From contig NZ_JXOJ01000008.1 in NCBI RefSeq assembly GCF_001017125.1, positions 1 to 43,702 on the forward strand: DNA of 43,702 nucleotides, written 5' to 3'. Source of the DNA: Methanoculleus sediminis. GTDB lineage: Archaea > Halobacteriota > Methanomicrobia > Methanomicrobiales > Methanoculleaceae. Within the stretch, counting starts at the first letter, position 1. Every line of letters starts with the position of its first letter. A program made the translations under genes and the position numbers. Below the pieces are notes generated by a model that was given only the letters and a program-made list of their open reading frames with translations, made no database searches and was not told the origin of the DNA. This document shows positions 16,062 to 24,216 of the stretch, piece by piece.

Positions 16062-17252
16062 ATGGTTGAAATGATAGGCACAAAAGATAACTCCCCGGTG
16101 GGCCTGAAGGATAAGACCCTCCTTATCCTCAGCCCCTCCTACCCCAATGAGGATGAGTCTTTTATCGCAGAGACGTTTGTCAAGTATCAGGTCGCCGAGC
16201 TGAAACAGTACTTCAAAAAAGTCATTATTATTGCGCCGGTACTTCGTTCCTTTGGGTATCTCAAGAAAGACAGACTCTGCAAGGACTATACTTACGACAA
16301 TGTGGAGGTATACTATCCCCGGTGCATCTACATCCCTCTCCTTTGGTTGAGCAAGATCGCGATAGATAACCGACTGCAGGTGGTGGAGCGGTGTATTAAA
16401 GAGCATCATCTTCATTTTGACCTGATCCACGCCCATTTTACCTGGCCTTCCGGCTATATCGGTGTCAGGCTGAAGGAGAAATATGGAAAACCGGTAATCA
16501 CCACCATCCACGAGAACGGCGACTGGTTTGATCAGGAGGTCGGGACGGACCACCCTCTCATCAATACCGCATGGTCTGGTGCCGACGCCCTCATCAGGGT
16601 GAACAGAAAGGATGTTCCCGTTCTGAAGCGATACAATGAGCAGGTCTACTCTATTCCCAATGGGTTTTCTCCGGCCTTCCATCCTATCGACACAGCTGTT
16701 GCCAGGGAGCGACTCGGCCTGCCAAGAGATGCAAAGATCATCTTCACGTTGGGTGGGCTGATCAAAAGGAAGGGTTTCAACTACCTGATCGACGCGACGG
16801 AGCAGGTCTGCAGTCAACGGGACGACGTGCTCTGCTTTATTGGTGGAGCGGGGCCGGAGAGGGGGAGCCTTCAGGGGCAGATCGGCCGGTTGCGCCTCGG
16901 GGAGAAGGTGAAGTTGCTTGGGTCTGTGCCGAGCGACATTCTGCCACTCTGGATGAATGCCTGTGATATTTTTGTCCTGCCGAGTCTTTCGGAGAGTTTT
17001 GGAGTTGTTCAGATCGAGGCTATGGCCTGTGGCAAGCCTGTTATTTCGGCGCGAAACAGGGGGAGCGAGGAGGTTATTGTATCAGATTTGCATGGTCTGC
17101 TGGTCGAGCCCGCCGATTCCGAAGACTTGGCAGAGAAGATCCTGATGGCGCTGGACCGGGAGTGGAATCCGGAGGCGATCCTCGCGTATGCAGAGCGGTA
17201 TACATGGGATAATATCGGGAAGAAGATTGTAGATGTGTACATCAGACTCTAG
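16062..17252 (+). CDS. Family 4 glycosyltransferase
   Basis: 396 residues with the GT-B fold. The N-terminal acceptor domain includes LLILSPSYPNEDESFIAET and DLIHAHFTWPSGYIG. The C-terminal donor domain has IFTLGGLIKRKGFNYLI, GAGPERGSL and the GT4 retaining motif SLSESFGVVQIEAMACGKPV, whose two Glu residues bind the nucleotide sugar. It probably adds a sugar to a lipid-linked glycan on the cytoplasmic side. The ATG at 16062 (GTG-free context, MVEMIG) lies seven bases after the previous stop; an internal ATG four codons in is possible. GC is lower than in the core genes. Confidence 0.9.
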   Translation: MVEMIGTKDNSPVGLKDKTLLILSPSYPNEDESFIAETFVKYQVAELKQYFKKVIIIAPVLRSFGYLKKDRLCKDYTYDNVEVYYPRCIYIPLLWLSKIAIDNRLQVVERCIKEHHLHFDLIHAHFTWPSGYIGVRLKEKYGKPVITTIHENGDWFDQEVGTDHPLINTAWSGADALIRVNRKDVPVLKRYNEQVYSIPNGFSPAFHPIDTAVARERLGLPRDAKIIFTLGGLIKRKGFNYLIDATEQVCSQRDDVLCFIGGAGPERGSLQGQIGRLRLGEKVKLLGSVPSDILPLWMNACDIFVLPSLSESFGVVQIEAMACGKPVISARNRGSEEVIVSDLHGLLVEPADSEDLAEKILMALDREWNPEAILAYAERYTWDNIGKKIVDVYIRL

Positions 17253-17455
17253 ATTAGAGAAGTTTTGCGGATAAAAATATCAGCAGGAACAAGTGCCTCA
17301 TATCCGAATTCGGGAGATGTATCAAAGAGAGGGCAAGAGGACATCAATACAAAGCATGAAATGTCATGGATAAGAGCAGATACAGCCCGAATCTTTTTGA
17401 GGGACGCTCACACAAAACGACAAGTACATAATGAGAGAAGTAATAAAAAATACCA

Positions 17456-18679
17456 ATGATAGCCCTTTTGTTGAATGTAGGGGTTACGAATAAAGGCAAT
17501 GAAGCATTGGTTATTTCGACGAAAAAGATTATCCAGGATTTTAGAGAGGATATAAAATTTATTAATGTAGGAGCAGAAGGCGATGACAAAAACCAAATAG
17601 TCCCCCATATTGCAAGAAACCCAACGAGATCCCCATATCCATGGTTATATCTTATAGAATGCGTGGGGATACGTGCGTTGCGTCGATGTGGTTTTGCTGT
17701 AAGTGTTTCGAAGAAATCAAAATTAAGCATATATAATGAAGCGAATGTTGTAATTAATAGCGGGGGAGACCAGCTAAGCGGAGAGAAAATCATAGGGAGC
17801 AGTTTTCTAAACCTTTTATATCCGCTTTTACTTGACAAACCAGTAGTGTTGTTTGCAGAAAGCCTCGGGTACTATAAGTATTTTATAAATCGCCTGGTGG
17901 GGAGGTACATCTTCAGGAACGCCAAATTGATCTTAGTCCGGGAAGAACTCTCTAAAGAATATCTAATCGATCTTGGTATAGATGCGGGAAAGATATTCGT
18001 GACTGCAGATCCAGCGTTCATTTTACCCCCTGCACCGCTTTCGAGAGTCAATGAAATACTAAGTGTTGAGGGAATATCATGTCTTCCAAACCCGATTGTC
18101 GGGGTAAATCCCAGCGGATTGATAAGCAGATATTTTAATGACCCTGAAAAATCCGAAGACCACTATGTGCAGTCAATAGCGGATGTAATCGATTATCTCA
18201 TCGAAACTAAAGAGGCGAGCGTCCTCTTAATTCCACATGTATACTCAAAAGATGTTGACGATCGAATTGTGATTCAAAAAGTCATGAAAAAGGTACTGAA
18301 CCCGCAAAAGGTTTTCCAGATCGCCAATGAATACTCCGCCACAGAATTGAAAGGAATTATCGGATTATGCGACATGTTTATCGGATCCAGAATGCATGCC
18401 ACGATTGCTGCGACATCCCTCTGCGTACCGACAATAGGAATATCTTACAGCCACAAAATTCATGGAATTGTTGGAAAAACACTTGGCCTGGAACGATATA
18501 TCATAGATATTAATAAATTGGACAGCGATGTCCTGAAGTCAGTAGCTGAAACCGTATGGTCTGATAGAAGTAGCATTAAGAAACACCTTGAAAATGTTAT
18601 TCCAGAAGTAAAAGAAAAATCATTATTGAATGGACACCTGTTTGCGAAGTACCTCGAATCGGATCTATCTCCGATCTAA
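17456..18679 (+). CDS. Polysaccharide pyruvyl transferase family protein
   Basis: 407 residues. The family (PF04230) adds pyruvate ketals to sugars of surface glycans. Seen: NVGVTNKGNEALVISTKKI at the N-terminus, INSGGDQLSGEKI, VLFAESLGYYK, ILVREELSKEYL, and the C-terminal CDMFIGSRMHATIAA, the family's substrate/nucleotide loop. It is clearly AT-richer than its surroundings, as is the 200-base spacer before it, indicating transfer from another genome. The ATG at 17456 has no strong ribosome binding site. It converges with the FrhB-like gene and overlaps it by 15 bases. Confidence 0.85.
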   Translation: MIALLLNVGVTNKGNEALVISTKKIIQDFREDIKFINVGAEGDDKNQIVPHIARNPTRSPYPWLYLIECVGIRALRRCGFAVSVSKKSKLSIYNEANVVINSGGDQLSGEKIIGSSFLNLLYPLLLDKPVVLFAESLGYYKYFINRLVGRYIFRNAKLILVREELSKEYLIDLGIDAGKIFVTADPAFILPPAPLSRVNEILSVEGISCLPNPIVGVNPSGLISRYFNDPEKSEDHYVQSIADVIDYLIETKEASVLLIPHVYSKDVDDRIVIQKVMKKVLNPQKVFQIANEYSATELKGIIGLCDMFIGSRMHATIAATSLCVPTIGISYSHKIHGIVGKTLGLERYIIDINKLDSDVLKSVAETVWSDRSSIKKHLENVIPEVKEKSLLNGHLFAKYLESDLSPI

Positions 18680-20056
18680 TGTTTGCGCCACCAACTCCAG
18701 GCCATAACGAACGGCTCGAAAAGGAAAGCTCAAAAACCTGATTAAACGCAACTGCATGAGATCCCAGTACATTTCACCTTTTAGGGAGCTCACACCGTCC
18801 TTCAGATAACAGCTATTTTTGAGGGTAAATTCCCTGCTCTGCCTCTGCATTGCACAGATTGTTTTGAATTTCCACCTTTCTAGTTCACTGAGGTTGCTGC
18901 TCGAGCGAATTCGTTTTTTTGGGAAAACTTTCCGAAGAAGTTCATCTTGGTACAAACGATATGCAAGATGACTTTTTTTAATTGTAATCACACTCCTCTG
19001 ACTCCGAACAACGCGAGAGATATTGATGGATGCAACGGATATTTTACCGAAAGCACAGCATTCTTCAATCAAATTCAACATCTCACCAGATCGCACTATC
19101 AGCAGGCTGGTACCCCCGGGATCACCGGAGAACTCCGGCAGCCAGGCGTCCATACACGTCACGTCGGCACACTCGGCAAAAACATCATCGCAGTAGTTGC
19201 AGGCCTTCTGCGTGAACCACCGGTTCCCCCAGGTCTCGGCGATCCCCTCGTTCCAGAAGATCTTCCGCTCCTCCCCGTCCGCGGTCGTGAACGAGAAGTA
19301 AAAGTTGTTCGCTGGCTGGTCCGGGCTCTTCCCGCGGTAGCGCACTCCAGTCACCTCCCCCCGCACCCCGGCGAGGGCAGCGACGTAGTCGGTGAAGTGC
19401 CTGCTCTTCAACTGCCCGCAGGTAAGACCGACGGTGACGACGATCCGCTCTCGGAGTTTCTTGTTCCGCTGCTGGGCAAGCCTGATCGCCTTGAGAAAGC
19501 AGGGCAGGCCGGTGACGGCATACCGCCCCGGCACGGTGAGGAGATGTCTGATAGCTCCCGACATCTCCACCGGGTAGTAGGCCGACCCGGCCCCGGCGCG
19601 GACCTCCTCTGGGGTATCAAAGACCTGGAAGGAAAAAAGCCGCTCCGGGTCGCCGGTAGGGGCGACGCAGATGACGTGATCGACGATCCCCTCGGCGAGC
19701 AGCGCCTCAAGGAGCCAGGTCGCCATCCCCCCCGAGGCGCTGGTCGGCCGGTGTCTTTCGGAGTAGCCGACGTACGAGGCGAGGTAGTAGCCTGTCTCGG
19801 AGCGGTGCCGGATGCCCGGGACCGCACCGTAGAGCCGCTTCGCGATGGTGTCTTCGTTCTCCCCGGAGTCCGCAAAGGGGCAGACTTTCAGGCAGAGGCC
19901 ACACTCCGTGGTGCAGAGCGACGTTTCCACGGGGTTATACTCGCCGTAGCAATTCCATTGCATCGTAAGGATGCCCTGTGGGCAAAGAGCAGCGCAGAGG
20001 CCGCAGCCGATGCAGAGATCGTGTTCAACAACGCTTGTAATGACAGGCGATTTCAC
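18665..20056 (-). CDS. Ferredoxin / F420 hydrogenase beta-subunit-like oxidoreductase
   Basis: 463 residues from GTG 20056. Two 4Fe-4S motifs come first (CIGCGLCAALCP from about residue 15, then CTTECGLCLKVCPF). An FrhB/FpoF-type domain follows (SASGGMATWLLEALL, GSAYYPVEMS, VTGLPCFLKAI, CNYCDDVFAECADVTCMDAW), which in relatives binds FAD and F420. Such proteins often sit in polysaccharide clusters beside pyruvyl transferases and flippases. I infer a reductive step on a glycan or its lipid carrier. GTG at 20056 has AGGAG inside the end of the flippase gene; ATG at 20110 would overlap that gene by 50 bases. The last 170 codons are AT-richer than the rest. Confidence 0.8.
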   Translation of the reverse strand: MKSPVITSVVEHDLCIGCGLCAALCPQGILTMQWNCYGEYNPVETSLCTTECGLCLKVCPFADSGENEDTIAKRLYGAVPGIRHRSETGYYLASYVGYSERHRPTSASGGMATWLLEALLAEGIVDHVICVAPTGDPERLFSFQVFDTPEEVRAGAGSAYYPVEMSGAIRHLLTVPGRYAVTGLPCFLKAIRLAQQRNKKLRERIVVTVGLTCGQLKSRHFTDYVAALAGVRGEVTGVRYRGKSPDQPANNFYFSFTTADGEERKIFWNEGIAETWGNRWFTQKACNYCDDVFAECADVTCMDAWLPEFSGDPGGTSLLIVRSGEMLNLIEECCAFGKISVASINISRVVRSQRSVITIKKSHLAYRLYQDELLRKVFPKKRIRSSSNLSELERWKFKTICAMQRQSREFTLKNSCYLKDGVSSLKGEMYWDLMQLRLIRFLSFPFRAVRYGLELVAQTLDRR

Positions 20057-20060
20057 GCAA

Positions 20061-21617
20061 TCATTCTCCTGAGGGCTGAGGGAGGTAGGATTCAAAGAGC
20101 CTCCGTTCATATCCACTGAGGCCGAACGCCCAGACCGTCGAAAGGTAGACGAAGCCGATAGTCGCACCGGCAACGGCGAGCGTAATCAGGGCGGGAAGTT
20201 GGATGACGGCGCCCAGGGTTGCCGCCGCGGCCCCGATGATGACCGTCGCAACGATCCCCGGGAGCATCGACCGGGTAAAGGTGTGGACCTCGACCCCGAG
20301 CACCCTCGTCGCATACCAGGGGGTGAAGAAAGCGTTCTTCAACGTGAGGACAATCGCCCCCGCAGCCGCGACGCCGTAATAGCCCCAGCCTGTCAGAAGC
20401 GGGAGAACGATCGCGAGGACGAAATTCCCGATCCCCATAAAGAATGTCACCTGCCCGGGCACCCGCACCCGGTTGTAGGCGACGTTGACCGAGAAGAGGG
20501 GCAGGACCGCGAGATTGACCGCAAGGTGCACCGTCAGGAGGACCATCAACGGGGCAAGGGAGGCAAATTGCTCCCCCACCCAGATCGTAAGGAGCTGCGG
20601 GGCAAGCCCGCAGACGAGACCGATCGGGAGGGCCATGGCAAGCCCCATCAGTTTGACGGCGCTCTTTGTGGCCCGGATCAGGGTTCCGGTCTGTTCCCGG
20701 GCATAACAGGAGAGGATCGTCGGCGTCAGGACGCCGGAGAGCACTCCGGCGACCGCTCGCAGAAGCACCACCCACTGGAGAGCGATCGCGTACTCCCCGG
20801 CGGACGTCGACCCGAAGAGGAGGTTCACGACGATGAGGTCGATCTGGAGGAAGAGAAGAGAGCCAATCTGGTTGATGACCACCCACCACCCCATCCCACA
20901 GAGATCCTTCACTCTCCTGCGGTCGAAGGAGTGGATCGAAAGCCGAAGATGGGGACAGACCCGGCGGGCGAGGACGAACGAGACCACGGAAGCCACCACC
21001 GCCCCGGTCAGGTACGCGCTGCCGACGAGGCCGAGATCGGGCCCGAACAGAGCGAAGAGGAGGACGATCATCCCGGCCTGGGCTACAACGTTTGTTATAT
21101 TGACGAAGTTCTGCAAGTCGAGACGGTTGTAGGCAAAGAGCTGGACCGTAAAATTTCCACTCCAGGACCTGATTAAGAAAGCGGCAGAGACCCCGAGGAA
21201 GAGGAGAATCACACCGTCCTCCTGCCCGGCCGGAACGTTGAAGATCGAAGGAGCGAAGTAAGCGACCGCGAGGGCGATCGGAACCATCAGAAGAATGACC
21301 GCGGTGAGTCCGAAAAACGCGGTGTTGAAGGTCTTATTCGCGGCTGCATAATCCTCCCGCTGAAGGTCGACGGTAAGGAACCGGGAGACGGCGGCGTTGA
21401 GGGACTGGACGACAATCGCCACGTACCCCGTGATCGAGGTTGCAAGCGGGATGAGCCCATAGGCTGCGACCCCGAGGGTTTCAATAAAGTAGGGAACCAG
21501 GAGAACGCCGATTACAACATTTGCCAGGAAATAGGCGACGTTCCCCGCGAGGTTGCGGGGGAGCTGGGCGGCGAGGCCTCGGGTGGTTGGTGTGTTGTCT
21601 GGGGTGGTGGGCGGCAT
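20061..21617 (-). CDS. Polysaccharide flippase (Wzx/MATE-like)
   Basis: 518 residues with about 14 hydrophobic segments, from GNVAYFLANVVIGVLLVPYF at the N-terminus to GATIGFVYLSTVWAFGLSGY near the end. This is the typical size and layout of MOP-superfamily flippases that move lipid-linked glycans across the membrane. It starts the minus-strand pair with the FrhB-like gene, four bases apart. The ATG at 21617 is the natural start, with GGAGGA-like purines weakly placed. It supports a wholly cytoplasmic assembly of repeat units followed by export. Confidence 0.9.
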   Translation of the reverse strand: MPPTTPDNTPTTRGLAAQLPRNLAGNVAYFLANVVIGVLLVPYFIETLGVAAYGLIPLATSITGYVAIVVQSLNAAVSRFLTVDLQREDYAAANKTFNTAFFGLTAVILLMVPIALAVAYFAPSIFNVPAGQEDGVILLFLGVSAAFLIRSWSGNFTVQLFAYNRLDLQNFVNITNVVAQAGMIVLLFALFGPDLGLVGSAYLTGAVVASVVSFVLARRVCPHLRLSIHSFDRRRVKDLCGMGWWVVINQIGSLLFLQIDLIVVNLLFGSTSAGEYAIALQWVVLLRAVAGVLSGVLTPTILSCYAREQTGTLIRATKSAVKLMGLAMALPIGLVCGLAPQLLTIWVGEQFASLAPLMVLLTVHLAVNLAVLPLFSVNVAYNRVRVPGQVTFFMGIGNFVLAIVLPLLTGWGYYGVAAAGAIVLTLKNAFFTPWYATRVLGVEVHTFTRSMLPGIVATVIIGAAAATLGAVIQLPALITLAVAGATIGFVYLSTVWAFGLSGYERRLFESYLPQPSGE

Positions 21618-22027
21618 GGGTATTCTTCTGGCCAGGATGGTGCCGGTTCCCCGGGGGATTACTCACCTGCGGGGTTTCTTATCTTACAGATTAGTAACGG
21701 CGATATGAAATGCCTGCCGGATTTGCTCTTTAAGGGTGGCCGTTCTTAGATGAGCCGGGACTGCTCTGGGACTATGAGAGGTAACATCGTTGAACGTTTC
21801 TTCCACCGGGATTATGGCGAACAGGAGGATGATTGCACTTTCACCCGGCATACCGTTTGGACACCGTCACTGACCGGGGGAAACAATGGTCGGCTGGTGG
21901 AAGATGCCAGCCCCGCCGGTGACGATGTGGCGCATGAAGAGATTACGTCGAGTGCCTGTTTAAGGGGTTTCCGAATCGAACCGGGATTCCAGTCTGTCCG
22001 AGTAGGAGAGAGCGCGTACCTCCCTCC
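21618..22027. other. Intergenic region without recognised genes
   Basis: 410 bases between the flippase start and a tiny membrane ORF. Open frames have no recognisable family. A short self-complementary tract, GAATC...GATTC near 21973-21987, is too small to interpret. Confidence 0.35.
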
Positions 22028-22192
22028 TCACCCCCCGCCCAGCACCTTCACGATCACCGCCACCACCCCGGCCACGACCCCGCCGGCCCCGGCGCTCACC
22101 GTCGAAACCCTCTTCTCCTCGCCGGCCTTCTCCGCCCGCCACCCCTCCAGCACCCGGAGCCGGCTCTCAAAATCCTCGTCCTGCGCTTCCAT
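22028..22192 (-). CDS. Small coiled-coil/membrane protein, holin- or XhlA-like
   Basis: 54 residues. A charged helix with heptad-like spacing (EDFESRLRVLEGWRAEKAG) precedes one glycine/valine-rich TM segment (GVVAGVVAVIVKVLGGG). The layout resembles hemolysin XhlA and other phage lysis-accessory proteins, but 54 residues are too few for a firm call. No strong ribosome binding site is visible. The DNA encoding its C-terminus (22035-22072) recurs at 23625-23662, which shows that this tract has been duplicated. Confidence 0.4.
   Translation of the reverse strand: MEAQDEDFESRLRVLEGWRAEKAGEEKRVSTVSAGAGGVVAGVVAVIVKVLGGG
22035..22072. repeat. Direct repeat, left copy
   Basis: 31 bases at 22042-22072 match 23632-23662 exactly, and the preceding six bases (CCGCCC) also match after one mismatch. 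The copies have the same orientation, are 1,590 bases apart and bracket the acyltransferase gene. Confidence 0.8.
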
Positions 22193-22194
22193 TC

Positions 22195-22310
22195 GCTGGA
22201 GCGAGTCGCACCTAACAGTGCTCCCGCTCCGGCCCCCGAAAACGCTTCGCATTTTCTCAAGCTCCGGTCCTCCGGACCATCGCACCCTGCGGCCCGTCGC
22301 GCCCGGCAGA
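22195..22310. repeat. Hairpin mosaic repeat, locus C
   Basis: GAAAACGC/GCATTTTC (22238-22256, one mismatch, loop TTC) and GGTCC/GGACC (22266-22278) are hairpins like those of locus B. GCACCTAACAGTGC at 22208-22221 is a decayed form of the GCACC/GGTGC hairpin at 23-36. The framing TCTCAAGCTCC matches TCTCAAACTCC in locus B. It abuts the 3' end of the acyltransferase gene. Confidence 0.65.
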
Positions 22311-22348
22311 TCCACTTCACGTCCCAGTTCGTCTCGTAGACGAGTTCT

Positions 22349-23476
22349 CTACCTGGTGCTACCAATCAAATACTCACTATAGGGGAATTTTTGCAGAACC
22401 TCAACGGAGAGATAACTCATAACGAGAGTTATAATGCTTATCAGGGGATAGAACAGCCAGTTATTCCAATCGAATCCAAAACGCGGGAATGCCAGAACAA
22501 TGATATACAGTACGAATGCATGAATCAGGTAAATCCCGAAAGAATATGCACCAATTTTCTCCAGCCATTTGAGTGCAGTTGATCTACTGGATACGATATT
22601 CAGGGAGATGTAGAAGCAGAGGGCAAAGATGGTCATGTAATAAAATGGGGTTATCATAACGGTAAGCCAGTGCCAGTAACTTCCCATCACAGGCAGGATC
22701 TGCGTTATGTCGAAGTAAAAGTACCTTTGAGCGTAGCCGAAAATGCCAATAACCGTGCAACAGAGCAGGGGAATTGATGCATAACATAGTGATAATTTAG
22801 GCACAGATTTCAGTAGCAGTTCATCGTACCTTCTCCGAATAGTCATCCCCAATACCAAGTAGAACACGTATCCAATGAATTTGGTGGCCACTCCCAGTAT
22901 CTGTGTGGATGTGCCTAGTATGAATATATCCGGAATAGGATATACGTTGTAGAGAACTCCTATGAGGTAAGCTGTAAAGAGGAGTTCTAATAGTCTCCCT
23001 CGTAAATCAAAGTAATTATACAGCCGTAATATTGCGGGATAAAGGAGATACAACTGAATGATCAAGACAAAGAACCAGAGATGGTAAAAACATCCCCCTG
23101 TGAGGTACCGATAAATAATATGCGGGAGGTCGAGGTTGACAGGTCTAGCAAGCACAATCGAGCCTGTGTATGTTGCCGCCAGGTAAAATGTAGAAAAGAT
23201 GAGATATTGTGGAAGAACAGATTTTAGTCTTTTTTTATAGAACCATTTGATATCTATGTCATCAGAATATTTGTTATATAAGACAAAACCTGAGAGAACT
23301 ATGAAGAGCGGGACTGCAAAGTGAGAGAGAACATCAATCGACATGTATAGCGCCCCTAGCCCGTTTATGGCATCCATACGCGTGAAATATGCTGAAACAT
23401 GGATACTTATTACGGCCAGAATTGCAAAAGCTCTCAAAAAATTAATTTCATCAAAATATCTCACCTTATTATCCAT
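22349..23476 (-). CDS. Acyltransferase family 3 membrane protein
   Basis: About 375 residues with ten or so TM helices. The opening NFLRAFAILAVISIHVSAYF carries the catalytic His of acyltransferase-3 enzymes, which transfer acyl groups to surface glycans or lipids. Later landmarks are VPLFIVLSGFVLYNKY and IGAYSFGIYLIHAFVLYI. It is strongly AT-rich against its neighbours and flanked by a direct repeat, so it is probably acquired. The ATG at 23476 fits the usual short N-terminus; ATG at 23503 adds nine residues. Its last codons run into hairpin locus C. Confidence 0.88.
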   Translation of the reverse strand: MDNKVRYFDEINFLRAFAILAVISIHVSAYFTRMDAINGLGALYMSIDVLSHFAVPLFIVLSGFVLYNKYSDDIDIKWFYKKRLKSVLPQYLIFSTFYLAATYTGSIVLARPVNLDLPHIIYRYLTGGCFYHLWFFVLIIQLYLLYPAILRLYNYFDLRGRLLELLFTAYLIGVLYNVYPIPDIFILGTSTQILGVATKFIGYVFYLVLGMTIRRRYDELLLKSVPKLSLCYASIPLLCCTVIGIFGYAQRYFYFDITQILPVMGSYWHWLTVMITPFYYMTIFALCFYISLNIVSSRSTALKWLEKIGAYSFGIYLIHAFVLYIIVLAFPRFGFDWNNWLFYPLISIITLVMSYLSVEVLQKFPYSEYLIGSTR

Positions 23477-23624
23477 TAAATTAAATTGCACAGGTCTAAA
23501 CATATGGCTATCGAAAATAACCTCAGTTTATGGAGCCACTGCAAAGATTTCCTGGGGATAGAAGTTCCTTCTTTCACTCCAGATGTACAAAGTTATATTG
23601 ATCAAGGGGAGAATGGTAGAATGG

Positions 23625-23662
23625 CCGCCCGGCACCTTCACGATCACCGCCACCACCCCGGC
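23625..23662. repeat. Direct repeat, right copy
   Basis: Partner of 22035-22072. Here it encodes only the last 16 or so residues of the small membrane protein (AAGVVAVIVKVPGG), with no intact gene before it on the minus strand. Confidence 0.8.
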
Positions 23663-23694
23663 GGCGCATCCGGCGGACGTAGGCCTGGGTCCAC

Positions 23695-23918
23695 TCAGGG
23701 GTCGTGCACCCGGATCTCCACGCCGGCAGCGAGCGCCGCATCGCGGAACGGCTCCGCTGGCGAGTTCGGGCATCGTCCGGGCCGTTGATAAACACACGGC
23801 CGAGAAACGCGATCGTCGAACCCGCAAGGCCCGACTCCGTCAGGTGAAGCATGTGCCCTAGCACAAACCCATCGAGCCGCGAGGGAAAACGTAAAGAAAC
23901 TCTCCGCCTCCCGGGCAT
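23695..23918 (-). pseudogene. Frameshifted gene remnant, family unknown
   Basis: One frame reads LDGFVLGHMLHLTESGLAGS through FINGPDDA. A shift near 23780 then gives PNSPAEPFRDAALAAGVEIR and HDP before a stop at 23695. Both halves look like ordinary protein while the other frames do not, so a single indel in a former gene is the simplest reading. I do not recognise the family. It lies just upstream of the right direct-repeat copy. Confidence 0.3.
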
Positions 23919-24180
23919 CCCCGCCCCTTCAACCGCGCGTCACCGCCACCACCGCGGCAAACCCGGAGCGCAGGGGCACAACATTCCCCTGGGAATCACC
24001 CGCAACGCCGGCCAACACCCGATTGTGCTACCAGATCCTGTATTCCACCTCACCCCGACGCCGGGGGAACCACACCGTTCGGCAGTCCCCGGCAATATAG
24101 AAGGCATATGCCCCGAACAGGTCCTTGATAGCATCCAGAAGACGATAAGAAGACCGGAAATCGAATATCAACACAAGCAA
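23919..24180. other. Intergenic region before the archaellum motor operon
   Basis: About 260 bases with no recognisable gene. The second half becomes AT-rich towards the flaCE promoter. Confidence 0.35.
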
Positions 24181-24190
24181 CTTTTATTAA
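24181..24190 (+). promoter_or_regulatory. Candidate TATA box of the archaellum motor operon
   Basis: CTTTTATTAA ends 26 bases before the ATG at 24217, so the transcript would be leaderless or nearly so; no ribosome binding site precedes that ATG. A second AT box, GATATAATTT, lies at 24201-24210. Confidence 0.45.
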
Positions 24191-24216
24191 CTATGACACG
24201 GATATAATTTACTATT

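Noticed and set aside
21973-21990. A TTCGATT-like sequence on the minus strand suggesting a tRNA T-arm
   Set aside because: The flanking bases do not form a five-pair T-stem, and no acceptor or anticodon stem fits.
23625-23662. Terminal repeat of an insertion sequence
   Set aside because: The copies are direct, not inverted, encode part of a protein, and enclose no transposase.
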